64,000 nucleotides of DNA, from positions 1,364,001-1,428,000 of the forward strand of contig NZ_OZ061315.1 in the NCBI RefSeq assembly GCF_964063325.1, written 5' to 3'. Shown here in pieces: positions 53,434 to 62,219 of this stretch. Position numbers and translations under genes: made by a program. A model generated the notes under the pieces. It was given only the letters and a program-made list of their open reading frames with translations. It made no database searches and was not told the origin of the DNA. This DNA is from Hafnia alvei (GTDB lineage: Bacteria; Pseudomonadota; Gammaproteobacteria; Enterobacterales; Enterobacteriaceae). Numbering within the stretch: position 1 is the stretch's first letter; each line of letters starts with the position of its first letter.

Positions 53434-53525
53434 AATTCTCGGAGAAAAGCGCGAGAATTGAAGGGGCGCGCGCTATGAACTGCGCCCCTCATCGTACGCC
53501 TTCGGCTTCGTTACATGTGAAGGCG
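53434..53525. repeat. Three consecutive hairpins downstream of yedI
   Basis: Stem 1: AATTCTCG (53434-53441) / CGAGAATT (53452-53459). Stem 2: GGGGCGC (53463-53469) / GCGCCCC (53482-53488). Stem 3: CGCCTTC (53497-53503) / GAAGGCG (53519-53525). No coding sequence or T-run. They may be a structured RNA, a 3' stem cluster or a small palindromic repeat block. Confidence 0.5.
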
Positions 53526-53599
53526 GTTATTGATAGGCGAAAGAAAACCTACACCAAGGCATCACAAACGGAGGCATCTTAACCCTCTGGTTTTCCCCC

Positions 53600-53683
53600 C
53601 TAAAAAATCAACTTAAATACGCCCGTAATCGTCAACAGCCCCACAATAAAGATAATCGCAATAACCCATAAGAGAATTTTCAT
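53600..53683 (-). CDS. yohP: 27-residue membrane protein YohP
   Basis: Small single-helix protein, 27 aa (MKILLWVIAIIFIVGLLTIT then GVFKLIF), matching E. coli YohP in length and at most positions. YohP is an inner-membrane small protein used as a model for post-translational membrane insertion with SRP; its cell role is open. AAGGAG lies six bases before the ATG. It is too short for usual gene finding. Gene lies downstream of nlpA on the same strand, after a terminator. Confidence 0.9.
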   Translation of the reverse strand: MKILLWVIAIIFIVGLLTITGVFKLIF

Positions 53684-53713
53684 TTGCTGCTCCTTATCTA
53701 TTTTTAGTCGCTG

Positions 53714-53737
53714 AAAAAAACGCCCTAAATGGGCGTT
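53714..53737 (-). terminator. Terminator after nlpA
   Basis: Stem AACGCCC (53719-53725) / GGGCGTT (53731-53737) with a 5-nt loop. Minus-strand reading ends in seven T. It separates nlpA from yohP. Confidence 0.85.
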
Positions 53738-53787
53738 AGTCATATTGAGTATAGATTAAGAAAAGCAAATGCTTAGGATATTGGGGT

Positions 53788-54603
53788 CTACCATCCTTGC
53801 ACGGCGCCGCCGTTGAATATTTTCTGAGCCGCGGCGGCAACCTCCGGCGATTGATAAGATTTCACGAAGTCTCGGACATTCGCGGCGTCTTTATTATCTT
53901 CGAGGGTGACGATGATATTGACGTAAGGCGACTCTTTATCTTCAATAAATACGCTGTCTTTGACCGGCGATAACCCAGTCTGTTGTAGATAGGTGGTGCT
54001 GATAATCGCCACGGTGACTTTAGGATCTTTTAACACGTGCGGAAGCTGCGCGCCTTCAAGCTCCATAATATTTAAATTGAGCGGGTTGGCGGTAATATCA
54101 ATCGACGTTGGCAACAGGCCTTTATCCTGTTTAACCGTAATCAGCTTCTCTTTTTGCAGCAGCAATAATGCGCGTCCCAAGTTGGTAGGATCGTTTGGAA
54201 TCGCGATGGTATCTCCCTTTTTCAGCTCGGAGACAGTCTTGATTTTGTCTGAGTAGCCCGCCATCGGAAAAACAAAGGTGTTGCCTACGGCGACTAATTT
54301 ATAGCCGTGCGCCTGATTTTGTTCGGCGAGATAAGGGCGATGTTGGAAAACGTTAGCATCGAGTTCGCCTTTATCGGTGGCGTCGTTAGGCAGCAGTGAA
54401 CCACTAAATCCAACCAGCTCCACGTCGAGGCCATATTTTTCTTTTGCTACTTTCTGAGCCACTTCAGCCACATCCTGTTCAGCCCCGTTAATCACGCCCA
54501 CTTTTATATGATGAGCCTGATCGCTTTTTTGATCACAACCAGAGAGCAATGCAGCAGTGCTAAATAGCGCAACGAATAGCGTTGCGTTAAACGCAGATTT
54601 CAT
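53788..54603 (-). CDS. nlpA: Lipoprotein NlpA (MetQ-like)
   Basis: Inner-membrane lipoprotein of the methionine-binding MetQ family; in E. coli a minor relative of MetQ. 271 aa, against 272. Signal peptide with lipobox LLSGC, aspartate at +2 (CDQ), which favours the inner membrane. I start at the ATG with AAGGA upstream, not at a TTG eight codons earlier. HIKVGVINGAEQDVAEVAQK and FSGSLLPNDATDKGELDANV are as in NlpA. No metNI genes adjoin. A lone MetJ-like octamer upstream is too weak to call. Confidence 0.92.
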   Translation of the reverse strand: MKSAFNATLFVALFSTAALLSGCDQKSDQAHHIKVGVINGAEQDVAEVAQKVAKEKYGLDVELVGFSGSLLPNDATDKGELDANVFQHRPYLAEQNQAHGYKLVAVGNTFVFPMAGYSDKIKTVSELKKGDTIAIPNDPTNLGRALLLLQKEKLITVKQDKGLLPTSIDITANPLNLNIMELEGAQLPHVLKDPKVTVAIISTTYLQQTGLSPVKDSVFIEDKESPYVNIIVTLEDNKDAANVRDFVKSYQSPEVAAAAQKIFNGGAVQGW

Positions 54604-54969
54604 GAGTACCGTCCTTATGTTTTTCAATGGGGTGAGAAAGGTGCAACGCCAATATTAATCGCTTTTCTAAACCTTCCGCTTGATGGCTTTTGCCGACGTT
54701 AACGCTTCTGCCGAAAGGTTATTTTGACGTCTTTTCAGCATCGCTTTTTCACCTGCGTTTGTATGCTGATTATTTTTCATCATGCTGCCTATACGGCCCA
54801 CTTAACAAAGTAAATGCCTGTTTTATAAGCCGCCTCAATCATTACTCTTTGGCTAACGATTACGTGAGTTGGTTAATTGATAGACGACTTTAGGAATTTT
54901 ATGCTGGCCTCACTGCAAAAATTCTTACTCGCATGATGCGCTAATGAATTAAACCGGGGAGGTTTAGGT
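54604..54969. other. Divergent region between nlpA and mdcA
   Basis: About 365 bp, AT-rich, which must hold promoters for nlpA and the mdc operon. GGGGAGG (54956-54962) is the mdcA ribosome site. A single GACGTC (54729-54734) is the only MetJ-like element. No clear MdcR (LysR T-N11-A) or CRP site could be picked with confidence. Confidence 0.4.
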
Positions 54970-56631
54970 ATGTCGCTTCATCAAACACCCACTCGCGTAT
55001 GGGATACCCGCCGTCAGGAAAAAAGACGTCGCGTCGAAAGCGTGCAGGGGCTTATAAACGGAAAAGTGATTCCGACCGATGATTTAACCGCAATTCTCGA
55101 AAAACTGATTGTCTCTGGCGACCGCGTTGTTATGGAAGGTAACAACCAAAAGCAGGCTGATTTCTTATCGCGCAGTTTGGCCGAGGTTGATCCGGCTAAA
55201 GTCCACGATTTGCATATGATCATGCCAAGCGTAGGTCGTGCAGAACATCTGGATATCTTTGAAAAAGGGATTGCTCGCAAGCTGGACTTCGCTTTCTCCG
55301 GCACCCAGAGCCTGCGCATTTCACAGCTGCTTGAAGATGGTCAGCTAGAAATTGGCGCCATCCATACCTACATCGAACTGTATTCACGCCTTTATGTGGA
55401 TCTGGTGCCTAACGTGGCGCTGGTCGCCGGTTTTAAAGCGGACCGTCACGGCAATTTGTATACCGGCCCAAGCACCGAAGATACGCCAGCGCTGGTTGAA
55501 GCTGCGGCGTTTAAAAATGGTTTAGTCATCGCACAGGTTAATGAGCTGGTCGATGATGAAACCGACCTGCCACGCGTTGATATTCCGGGTTCTTGGATTG
55601 ACTTCGTGGTGGTGGCCGATAAGCCATTCTTTATTGAACCTCTATTTACCCGCGATCCTCGTTTGATTAAACCCGTACATGTTCTGATGGGTATGATGGC
55701 GATTAAAGGTATTTATGCCAAGCATCAGGTGCAGTCCCTCAACCACGGGATTGGTTTCAATACTGCTGCGATTGAATTGCTGCTGCCAACCTACGGTGAG
55801 CAATTAGGACTGAAGGGCAAAATCTGTAAGCACTGGACACTGAATCCGCATCCAACGCTGATCCCTGCCATTGAAAGCGGCTGGGTTGAAACTGTTCACT
55901 GCTTCGGCGGCGAACTGGGGATGGAAGATTACATCGCGGCACGCCCAGATATTTTCTTCACCGGCAATGACGGCTCTATGCGTTCAAACCGTGCTTTCTG
56001 CCAGATGGCAGGGCAGTACGCGGTGGATATGTTTATCGGTTCCACCCTGCAAATTGACGGCATGGCGCACTCTTCAACGGTCACCCGTGGTCGCCTGTCT
56101 GGTTTCGGCGGCGCGCCAAATATGGGACACGATCCGCACGGCCGCCGTCACGCGACGCCAGCCTGGCTCGATATGATCGAAGAGCCGGATCCGTTAGCGC
56201 GGGGTCGCAAGCTGGTAGTACAGATGGTTGAAACCTTCCAAGCCGGCGCGAAGCCAACCTTCGTTGAAAAACTGGATGCGATTGACGTGGCGAAAGAGTC
56301 CGGCATGCCGCTGGCTCCGGTCATGATTTATGGCGATGACGTGACCCACGTACTGACTGAAGAAGGGATTGCCTATCTCTACCGCGCTCGCTCGTTAGAA
56401 GAGCGTCGTGCCATGGTCGCGGCGGTTGCGGGGATCACCGATATCGGTTTGGGCGTTGACGCTAAACGCGTGGCCGATCTGCGTCGTGAAGGCAAAGTGG
56501 TCTTCCCTGAAGATATGGGGATCCGCCGTACCGATGCAACGCGCTCGTTGCTGGCGGCGGGTAGCGTATCCGATCTGGTTGAGTGGTCTGACGGTTTATA
56601 CAACCCACCCGCTAAATTCCGGAGCTGGTAA
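54970..56631 (+). CDS. mdcA: Malonate decarboxylase alpha subunit MdcA
   Basis: Acetyl-S-ACP:malonate ACP transferase; swaps malonate for acetate on the thiol of the ACP subunit. 553 aa, the usual MdcA length (about 550). Conserved stretches are VWDTRRQEKRRRVESVQGL, DLHMIMPSVGRAEHLDIF, GMAHSSTVTRGRLSGFGG and GPSTEDTPALVEAAAF. First gene of mdcABCDEFGH; the stop overlaps the mdcB start by one base. Cytosolic. Confidence 0.96.
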   Translation: MSLHQTPTRVWDTRRQEKRRRVESVQGLINGKVIPTDDLTAILEKLIVSGDRVVMEGNNQKQADFLSRSLAEVDPAKVHDLHMIMPSVGRAEHLDIFEKGIARKLDFAFSGTQSLRISQLLEDGQLEIGAIHTYIELYSRLYVDLVPNVALVAGFKADRHGNLYTGPSTEDTPALVEAAAFKNGLVIAQVNELVDDETDLPRVDIPGSWIDFVVVADKPFFIEPLFTRDPRLIKPVHVLMGMMAIKGIYAKHQVQSLNHGIGFNTAAIELLLPTYGEQLGLKGKICKHWTLNPHPTLIPAIESGWVETVHCFGGELGMEDYIAARPDIFFTGNDGSMRSNRAFCQMAGQYAVDMFIGSTLQIDGMAHSSTVTRGRLSGFGGAPNMGHDPHGRRHATPAWLDMIEEPDPLARGRKLVVQMVETFQAGAKPTFVEKLDAIDVAKESGMPLAPVMIYGDDVTHVLTEEGIAYLYRARSLEERRAMVAAVAGITDIGLGVDAKRVADLRREGKVVFPEDMGIRRTDATRSLLAAGSVSDLVEWSDGLYNPPAKFRSW

Positions 56632-57485
56632 TGAAAATCCAACCCTATTCACTCCATTCTGACGCCGATGATGCGGCAAGTTTACTCGCGAAACAGGCTA
56701 CGCAAGCGCTGCTGGACGAAGCTCGTCTGTCTCCTAAACCTGGCTTGGTTGATAGCCGTGGTTCTGGCGCGCATCAGGATTTAACGCTGGATTTGATGGA
56801 ACGCTCGGCACACAGCTTAACGCCGGCATTTCAGCAGCTCGCCATCGCAAGTTGGCAGCGTCCGGTAGACAGCGCGCTGCGTCAGGAGATTGGAAGAATA
56901 GGGCGGGACGGTGAGCGCTGCATGATGCTGGCGACGCAGGGCGTGAATACCCACCGTGGTGCTATTTGGGCGCTGGGGTTATTGGTGAGCGCCGTCGCCA
57001 TGCAAGGGGCGAAGGGCGACGTGCACTCAACGCTCACTCTGGCCGCGCAGGTCGCACGTTTGCCCGACCACGCAAGCCCAAAAGTATTCAGTAAAGGGCT
57101 GCGAGCGACTCAACGTTATCAGGTTCCCGGCGCACGTGAAGAGGCACAGCAAGGCTTCCCGCACGTGATAACGCTGGCTTTACCGCAGCTGTGGCACAGC
57201 CGTCAGCAAGGGGCAACGGAACAAGAAGCCCGGATTGATGCGCTGATGGCCATCATGACTTCGCTTAGCGATACCTGCGTACTTTCTCGCGGCGGCTTAT
57301 CAGCATTGACCGCGATGCAACAGGGTGCCGCCGAGGTGCTGGCTAACGGTGGATATCAAACGCCAGCAGGTCGCTTAGCGCTGGCTAATTTGGAAGTCCG
57401 CATGTTGGCCGACCATGTTTCTCCCGGTGGAGCCGCAGATTTACTGGCAGCCGCGCTGTTTTTAGATAGAACCTGCCGCCATTAG
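56631..57485 (+). CDS. mdcB: Triphosphoribosyl-dephospho-CoA synthase MdcB
   Basis: Makes the precursor of the ACP prosthetic group from dephospho-CoA and ATP, like CitG. 284 aa. The family pattern SPKPGLVDSRGSGAHQDL and the GVNTHRGAIWALGLL block are present, as are DTCVLSRGG and the C-terminal SPGGAADLLAAALFL. It lies 52 bp before mdcC. Confidence 0.94.
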   Translation: MKIQPYSLHSDADDAASLLAKQATQALLDEARLSPKPGLVDSRGSGAHQDLTLDLMERSAHSLTPAFQQLAIASWQRPVDSALRQEIGRIGRDGERCMMLATQGVNTHRGAIWALGLLVSAVAMQGAKGDVHSTLTLAAQVARLPDHASPKVFSKGLRATQRYQVPGAREEAQQGFPHVITLALPQLWHSRQQGATEQEARIDALMAIMTSLSDTCVLSRGGLSALTAMQQGAAEVLANGGYQTPAGRLALANLEVRMLADHVSPGGAADLLAAALFLDRTCRH

Positions 57486-57537
57486 GCGGGGCGTAAAGAT
57501 GCGCGTCGGCTGTTAGACAACGAATAAAGAGGACGTT

Positions 57538-57840
57538 ATGGAACGTATTGAACTGAGCTATCCGGCAAGCGAAACGCTGCCGAACAAAGCATTAAGCGGC
57601 GTCGTCGGTTCCGGCGATATGGAAGTTCTGTTTGCGCCTGAACAGAGCGCAGGCACGCTGTCCGTGGTGATTAAAACGTCGGTGGACGGCAGTGGTCTGC
57701 GTTGGCAACACCTGTTTGAGCGCTTGGCTAGCCTACGTACTTTGCCCGCGGGGCGTTTAGAGATTAATGATTTCGGTGCAACGCCGGGTGTGGCTCGCCT
57801 ACGTATCGAACAAGTCTTTGAGGAGGCAACTCATGCGTAA
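57538..57840 (+). CDS. mdcC: Malonate decarboxylase acyl carrier protein MdcC (delta)
   Basis: ACP carrying 2'-(5''-triphosphoribosyl)-3'-dephospho-CoA. 100 aa. The attachment serine is Ser25 in GVVGSGDMEVLF, the residue number known from Klebsiella. GAGGACG before the ATG; the stop overlaps mdcD by eight bases. Confidence 0.96.
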   Translation: MERIELSYPASETLPNKALSGVVGSGDMEVLFAPEQSAGTLSVVIKTSVDGSGLRWQHLFERLASLRTLPAGRLEINDFGATPGVARLRIEQVFEEATHA

Positions 57841-58699
57841 CGATCTCAGCTTTATCGAACTTAGCGCCCGTGAACGCGCGCGTCGTTTACTGGATGCCGG
57901 TACTTTTCGTGAATTATTAGGCCCCTTCGAGCACATCACATCGCCGTGGTTAGAACCTCAGGGCATTGTGACGCAGGCCGACGACGGCATGGTGGTGGCT
58001 AAAGGCACCATCGAGGGTAAACCCGCGGTCGTGGTTGCGGTTGAGGGCGCTTTCCAAGGCGGCAGCATGGGCGAAGTGTCCGGCGCCAAAATGGCCTCAG
58101 CGTTAGAGCTGGCCGCGGAGGATAACCGCAACGGTATCCCAACGCAGGCTGTTTTGCTGCTAGAGACCGGCGGCGTGCGCTTGCAAGAGGCCAATCTTGG
58201 TTTAGCGGCCATTGCGGATATTCATGCTGCGATTGTCGATTTGCGTCGCTATACGCCGGTAGTAGGCATTGTTGCCGGTACCGTTGGCTGCTTCGGTGGT
58301 ATGTCGATTGCGGCCGCGCTGTGCAGCTATTTGATCGTAACCCGTGAAGCGCGCTTAGGCCTCAACGGCCCGCAGGTGATTGAGCAGGAAGCGGGGATTG
58401 AAGAGTATGACTCACGCGACCGCCCATTCATCTGGAGCATGACCGGTGGCGACGTTCGTTATCGCAATGGTTTTGTTGATGCCGAAGTCCCTGATGGCTT
58501 GAACGCGGTAAAACAGGCGATGAATCAGTGTATTGCTCGTGGCGTTCCTGCGCAGCATCGTTCAGATAAATTCGCCCAGTATCTCACCGCGCTCAATGGG
58601 TTTGATACCCGCCAACAGGTAACGGCGGACCTGGCTGCCGAACTTTTCTCTCAGAATCATCTCTCTGCTAAAAACCGTTCACAGGAGGATCGCGCATGA
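57833..58699 (+). CDS. mdcD: Malonate decarboxylase beta subunit MdcD
   Basis: Carboxyltransferase-fold subunit that decarboxylates malonyl-S-ACP together with MdcE. 288 aa from MRNDLSFIELSARERARRLL, which has AGGAGG upstream; the longer reading overlaps mdcC out of frame. Crotonase-type glycine-rich blocks EGAFQGGSMGEVSGAKMA, VGIVAGTVGCFGGMSIAAAL and GLNGPQVIEQEAG are visible. No biotin carrier or membrane pump subunits are in the cluster. Confidence 0.96.
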   Translation: MRNDLSFIELSARERARRLLDAGTFRELLGPFEHITSPWLEPQGIVTQADDGMVVAKGTIEGKPAVVVAVEGAFQGGSMGEVSGAKMASALELAAEDNRNGIPTQAVLLLETGGVRLQEANLGLAAIADIHAAIVDLRRYTPVVGIVAGTVGCFGGMSIAAALCSYLIVTREARLGLNGPQVIEQEAGIEEYDSRDRPFIWSMTGGDVRYRNGFVDAEVPDGLNAVKQAMNQCIARGVPAQHRSDKFAQYLTALNGFDTRQQVTADLAAELFSQNHLSAKNRSQEDRA

Positions 58700-59511
58700 G
58701 CACCTCAACAGCACAAACCGCCAGCCGTGGCCGTTATTGGTTTTCCTTACTGACTCAGGGCGCGACTCAGCGTCAAGGGCAATGCGAATCGGTTAAAGCC
58801 GCCGATGGTGAAATCGATGGACAGGCCGCACGTTTTATCGCGGTGGTTCCAGATGCAAATAATCACTATCCGCGCGCGGTCAACGGCGAAGTCGGTCTGC
58901 TTGAAGGCTGGACGCTGGCACAGTTGGTGAGCGAAGTCGTCGAAGCAGACAAAAACAAATCCCAGAAACGCGCCATCGTGGCCGTGATCGATGTGCCAAG
59001 TCAGGCCTATGGCCGTCGTGAAGAGGCGTTTGGTATTCATCAGGCGTTAGCCGGTGCTGCGGGTGCTTACGCTAACGCGCGTTTGGCGGGTCACCCGGTG
59101 ATTGGCTTAATCGTGGGTAAAGCGATGTCGGGTGCTTTCTTAGCGCACGGCTATCAGGCTAACCGTCTGATTGCGTTTAATGACGCGGGCGTAATGATTC
59201 ATGCGATGGGGAAAGAGTCTGCGGCGCGCATCACGCTGCGCTCCGTCGAGTCGCTGGAGAAATTAGCCGCGACCATACCGCCGATGGCCTATGACATTAA
59301 AAATTACAGCACGCTGGGCTTATTAGACCAACTGCTGGACATCAACGATCCGCTTAATGCCAGCGCAGACGATCTGGCCCGCGTGACCACCGTATTGCGT
59401 GAAGCCGTTGTGGATGCTCGCCAGCAGGGTGTTGATCTCAGCAACCGCTTAGGCGCGCACAATCGCCAAAGTTCTTCTCTGGTTCGCACCCGTATGCGCG
59501 CCGAGTGGTAA
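58696..59511 (+). CDS. mdcE: Malonate decarboxylase gamma subunit MdcE
   Basis: Second carboxyltransferase-like subunit, partner of MdcD. 271 aa. Blocks are VIDVPSQAYGRREEAFGIH, GHPVIGLIVGKAMSGAFLAH and HAMGKESAARITLRSVESL. Four-base overlap (ATGA) with mdcD. A 173-bp gap with a hairpin follows before mdcF. Confidence 0.96.
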   Translation: MSTSTAQTASRGRYWFSLLTQGATQRQGQCESVKAADGEIDGQAARFIAVVPDANNHYPRAVNGEVGLLEGWTLAQLVSEVVEADKNKSQKRAIVAVIDVPSQAYGRREEAFGIHQALAGAAGAYANARLAGHPVIGLIVGKAMSGAFLAHGYQANRLIAFNDAGVMIHAMGKESAARITLRSVESLEKLAATIPPMAYDIKNYSTLGLLDQLLDINDPLNASADDLARVTTVLREAVVDARQQGVDLSNRLGAHNRQSSSLVRTRMRAEW

Positions 59512-59553
59512 TGCTTTAAACACACTAAGACCGACCGTTAGTTTTAATTATAA

Positions 59554-59587
59554 CGCTGGGAACGATGTAAATGTATCGCACCCAGCG
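59554..59587 (+). other. Hairpin between mdcE and mdcF
   Basis: CGCTGGG (59554-59560) / CCCAGCG (59581-59587) with a 20-nt loop and no T-run, in the one large gap of the operon. It might be an RNA-processing or partial-termination point that sets a lower level of transporter and later genes. Confidence 0.45.
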
Positions 59588-59684
59588 AGTCCTCACCTGC
59601 CCGCTAACGACTGTTTTATAAAAAGAAAATAACGTTTTAACTGAATTTTTCTGTAACGCTTTTTGTTTTTATACAAGGTGATTT

Positions 59685-60644
59685 ATGACATATGTAATTA
59701 TTCACGCCCTCGCACCGATCTTCGTCATCATGCTGCTCGGCTTTTATGCCGGTAAAGCCAAGATGGTCGATAACAAGAATGTTTCTCTGCTCAATATCTT
59801 CGTGATGGACTTTGCCCTGCCAGCCGCGTTGTTTAGCGCCACGGTGCAAACCCCATGGAGCGGCATTGTTCAGCAGTCTCCGCTGATTGTGGTGCTGGTA
59901 TTAGGCATGTGGGTAACCTATGCCGCGATTTACTTTATCTGCACCAAAGTCTTCAAGAAAACGCCACAGGATGCAGCGGTTCTGACGCTAACCGTAGCGT
60001 TACCTAACTACGCCGCGCTGGGTTTACCGATCTTAGGCAGCGTGCTGGGCGAAAGCTCTTCTACGTCGCTGTCGGTTGCGGTGGCTATCGCCTGTGGTTC
60101 TGTGCTGATGACGCCGTTCTGCCTGCTGATCCTCGAACGTGAAAAAGCGCGTGAGTCGGGTGCGATTCAGGGCTCAACTCTCACGATGCTGCCGGTTCTA
60201 ATGTGGCGCTCGGTGAAAAAACCTATCGTGTGGGGGCCGTTGCTGGGGGTTGTATTGTCAGCCATCGGTATTCACATGCCTGAAATGGTACTGGCTTCGA
60301 TCAAACCGTTGGGCCTGTCTGCTACGGCTTCGGCGCTGTTCCTGACCGGTGTGATCCTGTCTGCGCGTAAACTGAAAATCAATACCTGCGTGGTGCTGTC
60401 GAGCGTCACCAAGCTGCTGATTCAGCCCTTCATTGCGTGGGGTATCGTGTTGGCGATGGGCTTGCATGGTGATGTTGCCGTCACGGCAATTCTGATGATC
60501 GCGCTTTCTGCGGGCTTCTTCGGTATCGTATTCGGCAACCGTTTCGGCGTGCAGTCTCCTGATGCTGAAGCTACGCTGCTGATAAGCTCCGTGCTGTGTA
60601 TCATCACGCTGCCGCTGTTTATTACGCTGACCGCAGGAATTTAA
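59685..60644 (+). CDS. mdcF: Malonate transporter MdcF (AEC family)
   Basis: Auxin-efflux-carrier-family membrane protein thought to import malonate. 319 aa, ten hydrophobic helices. AEC features are the N-terminal APIFVIMLLGFYAGKA, the central LTVALPNYAALGLPILG and FGIVFGNRFGVQ. Its place inside the mdc operon, as in Klebsiella, gives the substrate. It lies 13 bp before mdcG. Confidence 0.93.
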   Translation: MTYVIIHALAPIFVIMLLGFYAGKAKMVDNKNVSLLNIFVMDFALPAALFSATVQTPWSGIVQQSPLIVVLVLGMWVTYAAIYFICTKVFKKTPQDAAVLTLTVALPNYAALGLPILGSVLGESSSTSLSVAVAIACGSVLMTPFCLLILEREKARESGAIQGSTLTMLPVLMWRSVKKPIVWGPLLGVVLSAIGIHMPEMVLASIKPLGLSATASALFLTGVILSARKLKINTCVVLSSVTKLLIQPFIAWGIVLAMGLHGDVAVTAILMIALSAGFFGIVFGNRFGVQSPDAEATLLISSVLCIITLPLFITLTAGI

Positions 60645-60657
60645 GTAAGGAATCAGT

Positions 60658-61287
60658 ATGTTACGCCCGCATGACTTGATCTGGATTAACAACGTAACCT
60701 CACTCACCACGCAAGACACCATGCCGGAGTGGGTGGCACAGCAGTGGCGCACGTCATTGCCATTAGTGGTGCGACGCGATGTTCAAGACGGCGGGCGTAT
60801 TCCAGTCGGGATCCGTGGCATGAAGCGCAGCCAGCGCGCGGCGGCTTGGGTCGATGAACAAAGCGTGGTGCGATGCGTCACGCCGGAATCGTTAATCGCC
60901 GATCCTATCGCGTTGCTGCAATCTTCTTTTGTTTCCCTACCGCCGGTTCAGGTGCTGATTATGCTGATGCAAACGCCGTGGCCGTGGGTATGGGGAGTAA
61001 CAGGAAGCTGCGGTTACGCTTTAGCGACGGATATTCCGGTGATGCACACCGATAGCGATCTCGATTTAGTGGTGCGCTGTCCGCAAAAAATTAGCGCGGA
61101 AGAGCTGGCAGACTTTGCCGAGCGCATTGCTCAGGTTCAGCTCCCGTGCCGAACCGACGTTCAGGTTGAAACCCCACTCGGGGCTTTTGCTCTGACAGAA
61201 TGGCTACGCGATAAGCGCGTCATGCTGAAAACGGCAACCGGACCGGTGCTAACCCGCGATCCGTGGTCGCCGTCAGAGGAGGCATAA
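60658..61287 (+). CDS. mdcG: Phosphoribosyl-dephospho-CoA transferase MdcG
   Basis: Attaches the prosthetic group to Ser25 of the ACP (holo-ACP synthase). 209 aa. A nucleotidyltransferase pattern TGSCGYALATD followed by SDLDLVVRC (DxD metal site) is visible. The stop overlaps the mdcH start (TAATG). Confidence 0.94.
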   Translation: MLRPHDLIWINNVTSLTTQDTMPEWVAQQWRTSLPLVVRRDVQDGGRIPVGIRGMKRSQRAAAWVDEQSVVRCVTPESLIADPIALLQSSFVSLPPVQVLIMLMQTPWPWVWGVTGSCGYALATDIPVMHTDSDLDLVVRCPQKISAEELADFAERIAQVQLPCRTDVQVETPLGAFALTEWLRDKRVMLKTATGPVLTRDPWSPSEEA

Positions 61288-62219
61288 TGAAAGTCTTATT
61301 TACTTTTCCCGGTCAAGGGCCGCAGCGTCCCGCAATGCTGCACGATTTGCCTGATAATGCTATTTCACGTTCGCTGATTGAACAGGCCAATACCGCGTTA
61401 AACGAAGACGTGTTGGCGCTAGATAGCGCCTCAGCGTTGCAAAGAACGCGTGCAGTTCAGCTATGTTTACTGATCGCGGGCGTTGCCTATGCCAGAGAGC
61501 TTCAGACGGCAGGCGTTCAGGCTGATTTTGTGAGCGGTCTGTCTATTGGTGCTTTCCCCGCTGCGGTGGTCGCAGGGGCGTTAGACTTTTCGGACGCCGT
61601 GCGTTTAGTCGCCCTGCGCGGCGAACTGATGGAAAATGCCTATCCCGATGGTTTCGGTCTTTCTGCTATTGTCGGCCTGAATTTAAATCAGCTAGAGCCG
61701 TTGATTGCCGAGGTCAATTCACCGGATTTGCCGGTTTATTTAGCCAACATCAACGCGGAAGAACAGTTTGTGATTGCCGGTAGCGAAGCCGCCATGCAGA
61801 AGGTTATGACGCTGGCGCGGGCCAAAGGCGCACATAAAACCCAGCGTCTGGCGGTCAGCGTTCCTTCACACTGCGCGCTGTTGCTGGAGCCTGCACATCA
61901 GCTGGCGCAGGCGATGCAAAACGTGGCAGTGCAACGACCAAATATTGCCTATCTCAGCGGCAGCACGGGGCGGGTGTTATGGCAGCCTGAACGTATTGCC
62001 GACGATTTGGCATTCAATATGTCGCGCACCGTGTGCTGGCATGAAGCCATGGTTGCGGCCTATGAGCGAGAAGTTCGTTTGGCGATTGAAATGCCGCCCG
62101 GTGCCGTACTCACGGGGTTAACCCGAAAAGTGATGGAGCAAGGGGAAGCGCTTTCACGCTGTCAGCTTGGTTTGAAATCGGTCACTGATATAGTGGCTCA
62201 CTATCAGAAACAGGCTTAA
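61287..62219 (+). CDS. mdcH: Malonyl-CoA:ACP transacylase MdcH
   Basis: Loads the ACP with malonyl from malonyl-CoA so that the cycle can start. 310 aa from MKVLFTFPGQGPQRPAM; the longer reading overlaps mdcG. FabD-like motifs are FPGQGPQ and the nucleophile Ser86 in SGLSIGAFPAAV, with the histidine in VPSHCALLLEPA. Last gene of the operon. Its stop codon overlaps that of mdcR on the other strand, leaving no room for a terminator between them. Confidence 0.95.
   Translation: MKVLFTFPGQGPQRPAMLHDLPDNAISRSLIEQANTALNEDVLALDSASALQRTRAVQLCLLIAGVAYARELQTAGVQADFVSGLSIGAFPAAVVAGALDFSDAVRLVALRGELMENAYPDGFGLSAIVGLNLNQLEPLIAEVNSPDLPVYLANINAEEQFVIAGSEAAMQKVMTLARAKGAHKTQRLAVSVPSHCALLLEPAHQLAQAMQNVAVQRPNIAYLSGSTGRVLWQPERIADDLAFNMSRTVCWHEAMVAAYEREVRLAIEMPPGAVLTGLTRKVMEQGEALSRCQLGLKSVTDIVAHYQKQA

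Noticed and set aside
54727..54736. MetJ-like octamer (AGACGTCA) upstream of nlpA
   Set aside because: MetJ needs at least two adjacent octamers; the neighbours do not match.
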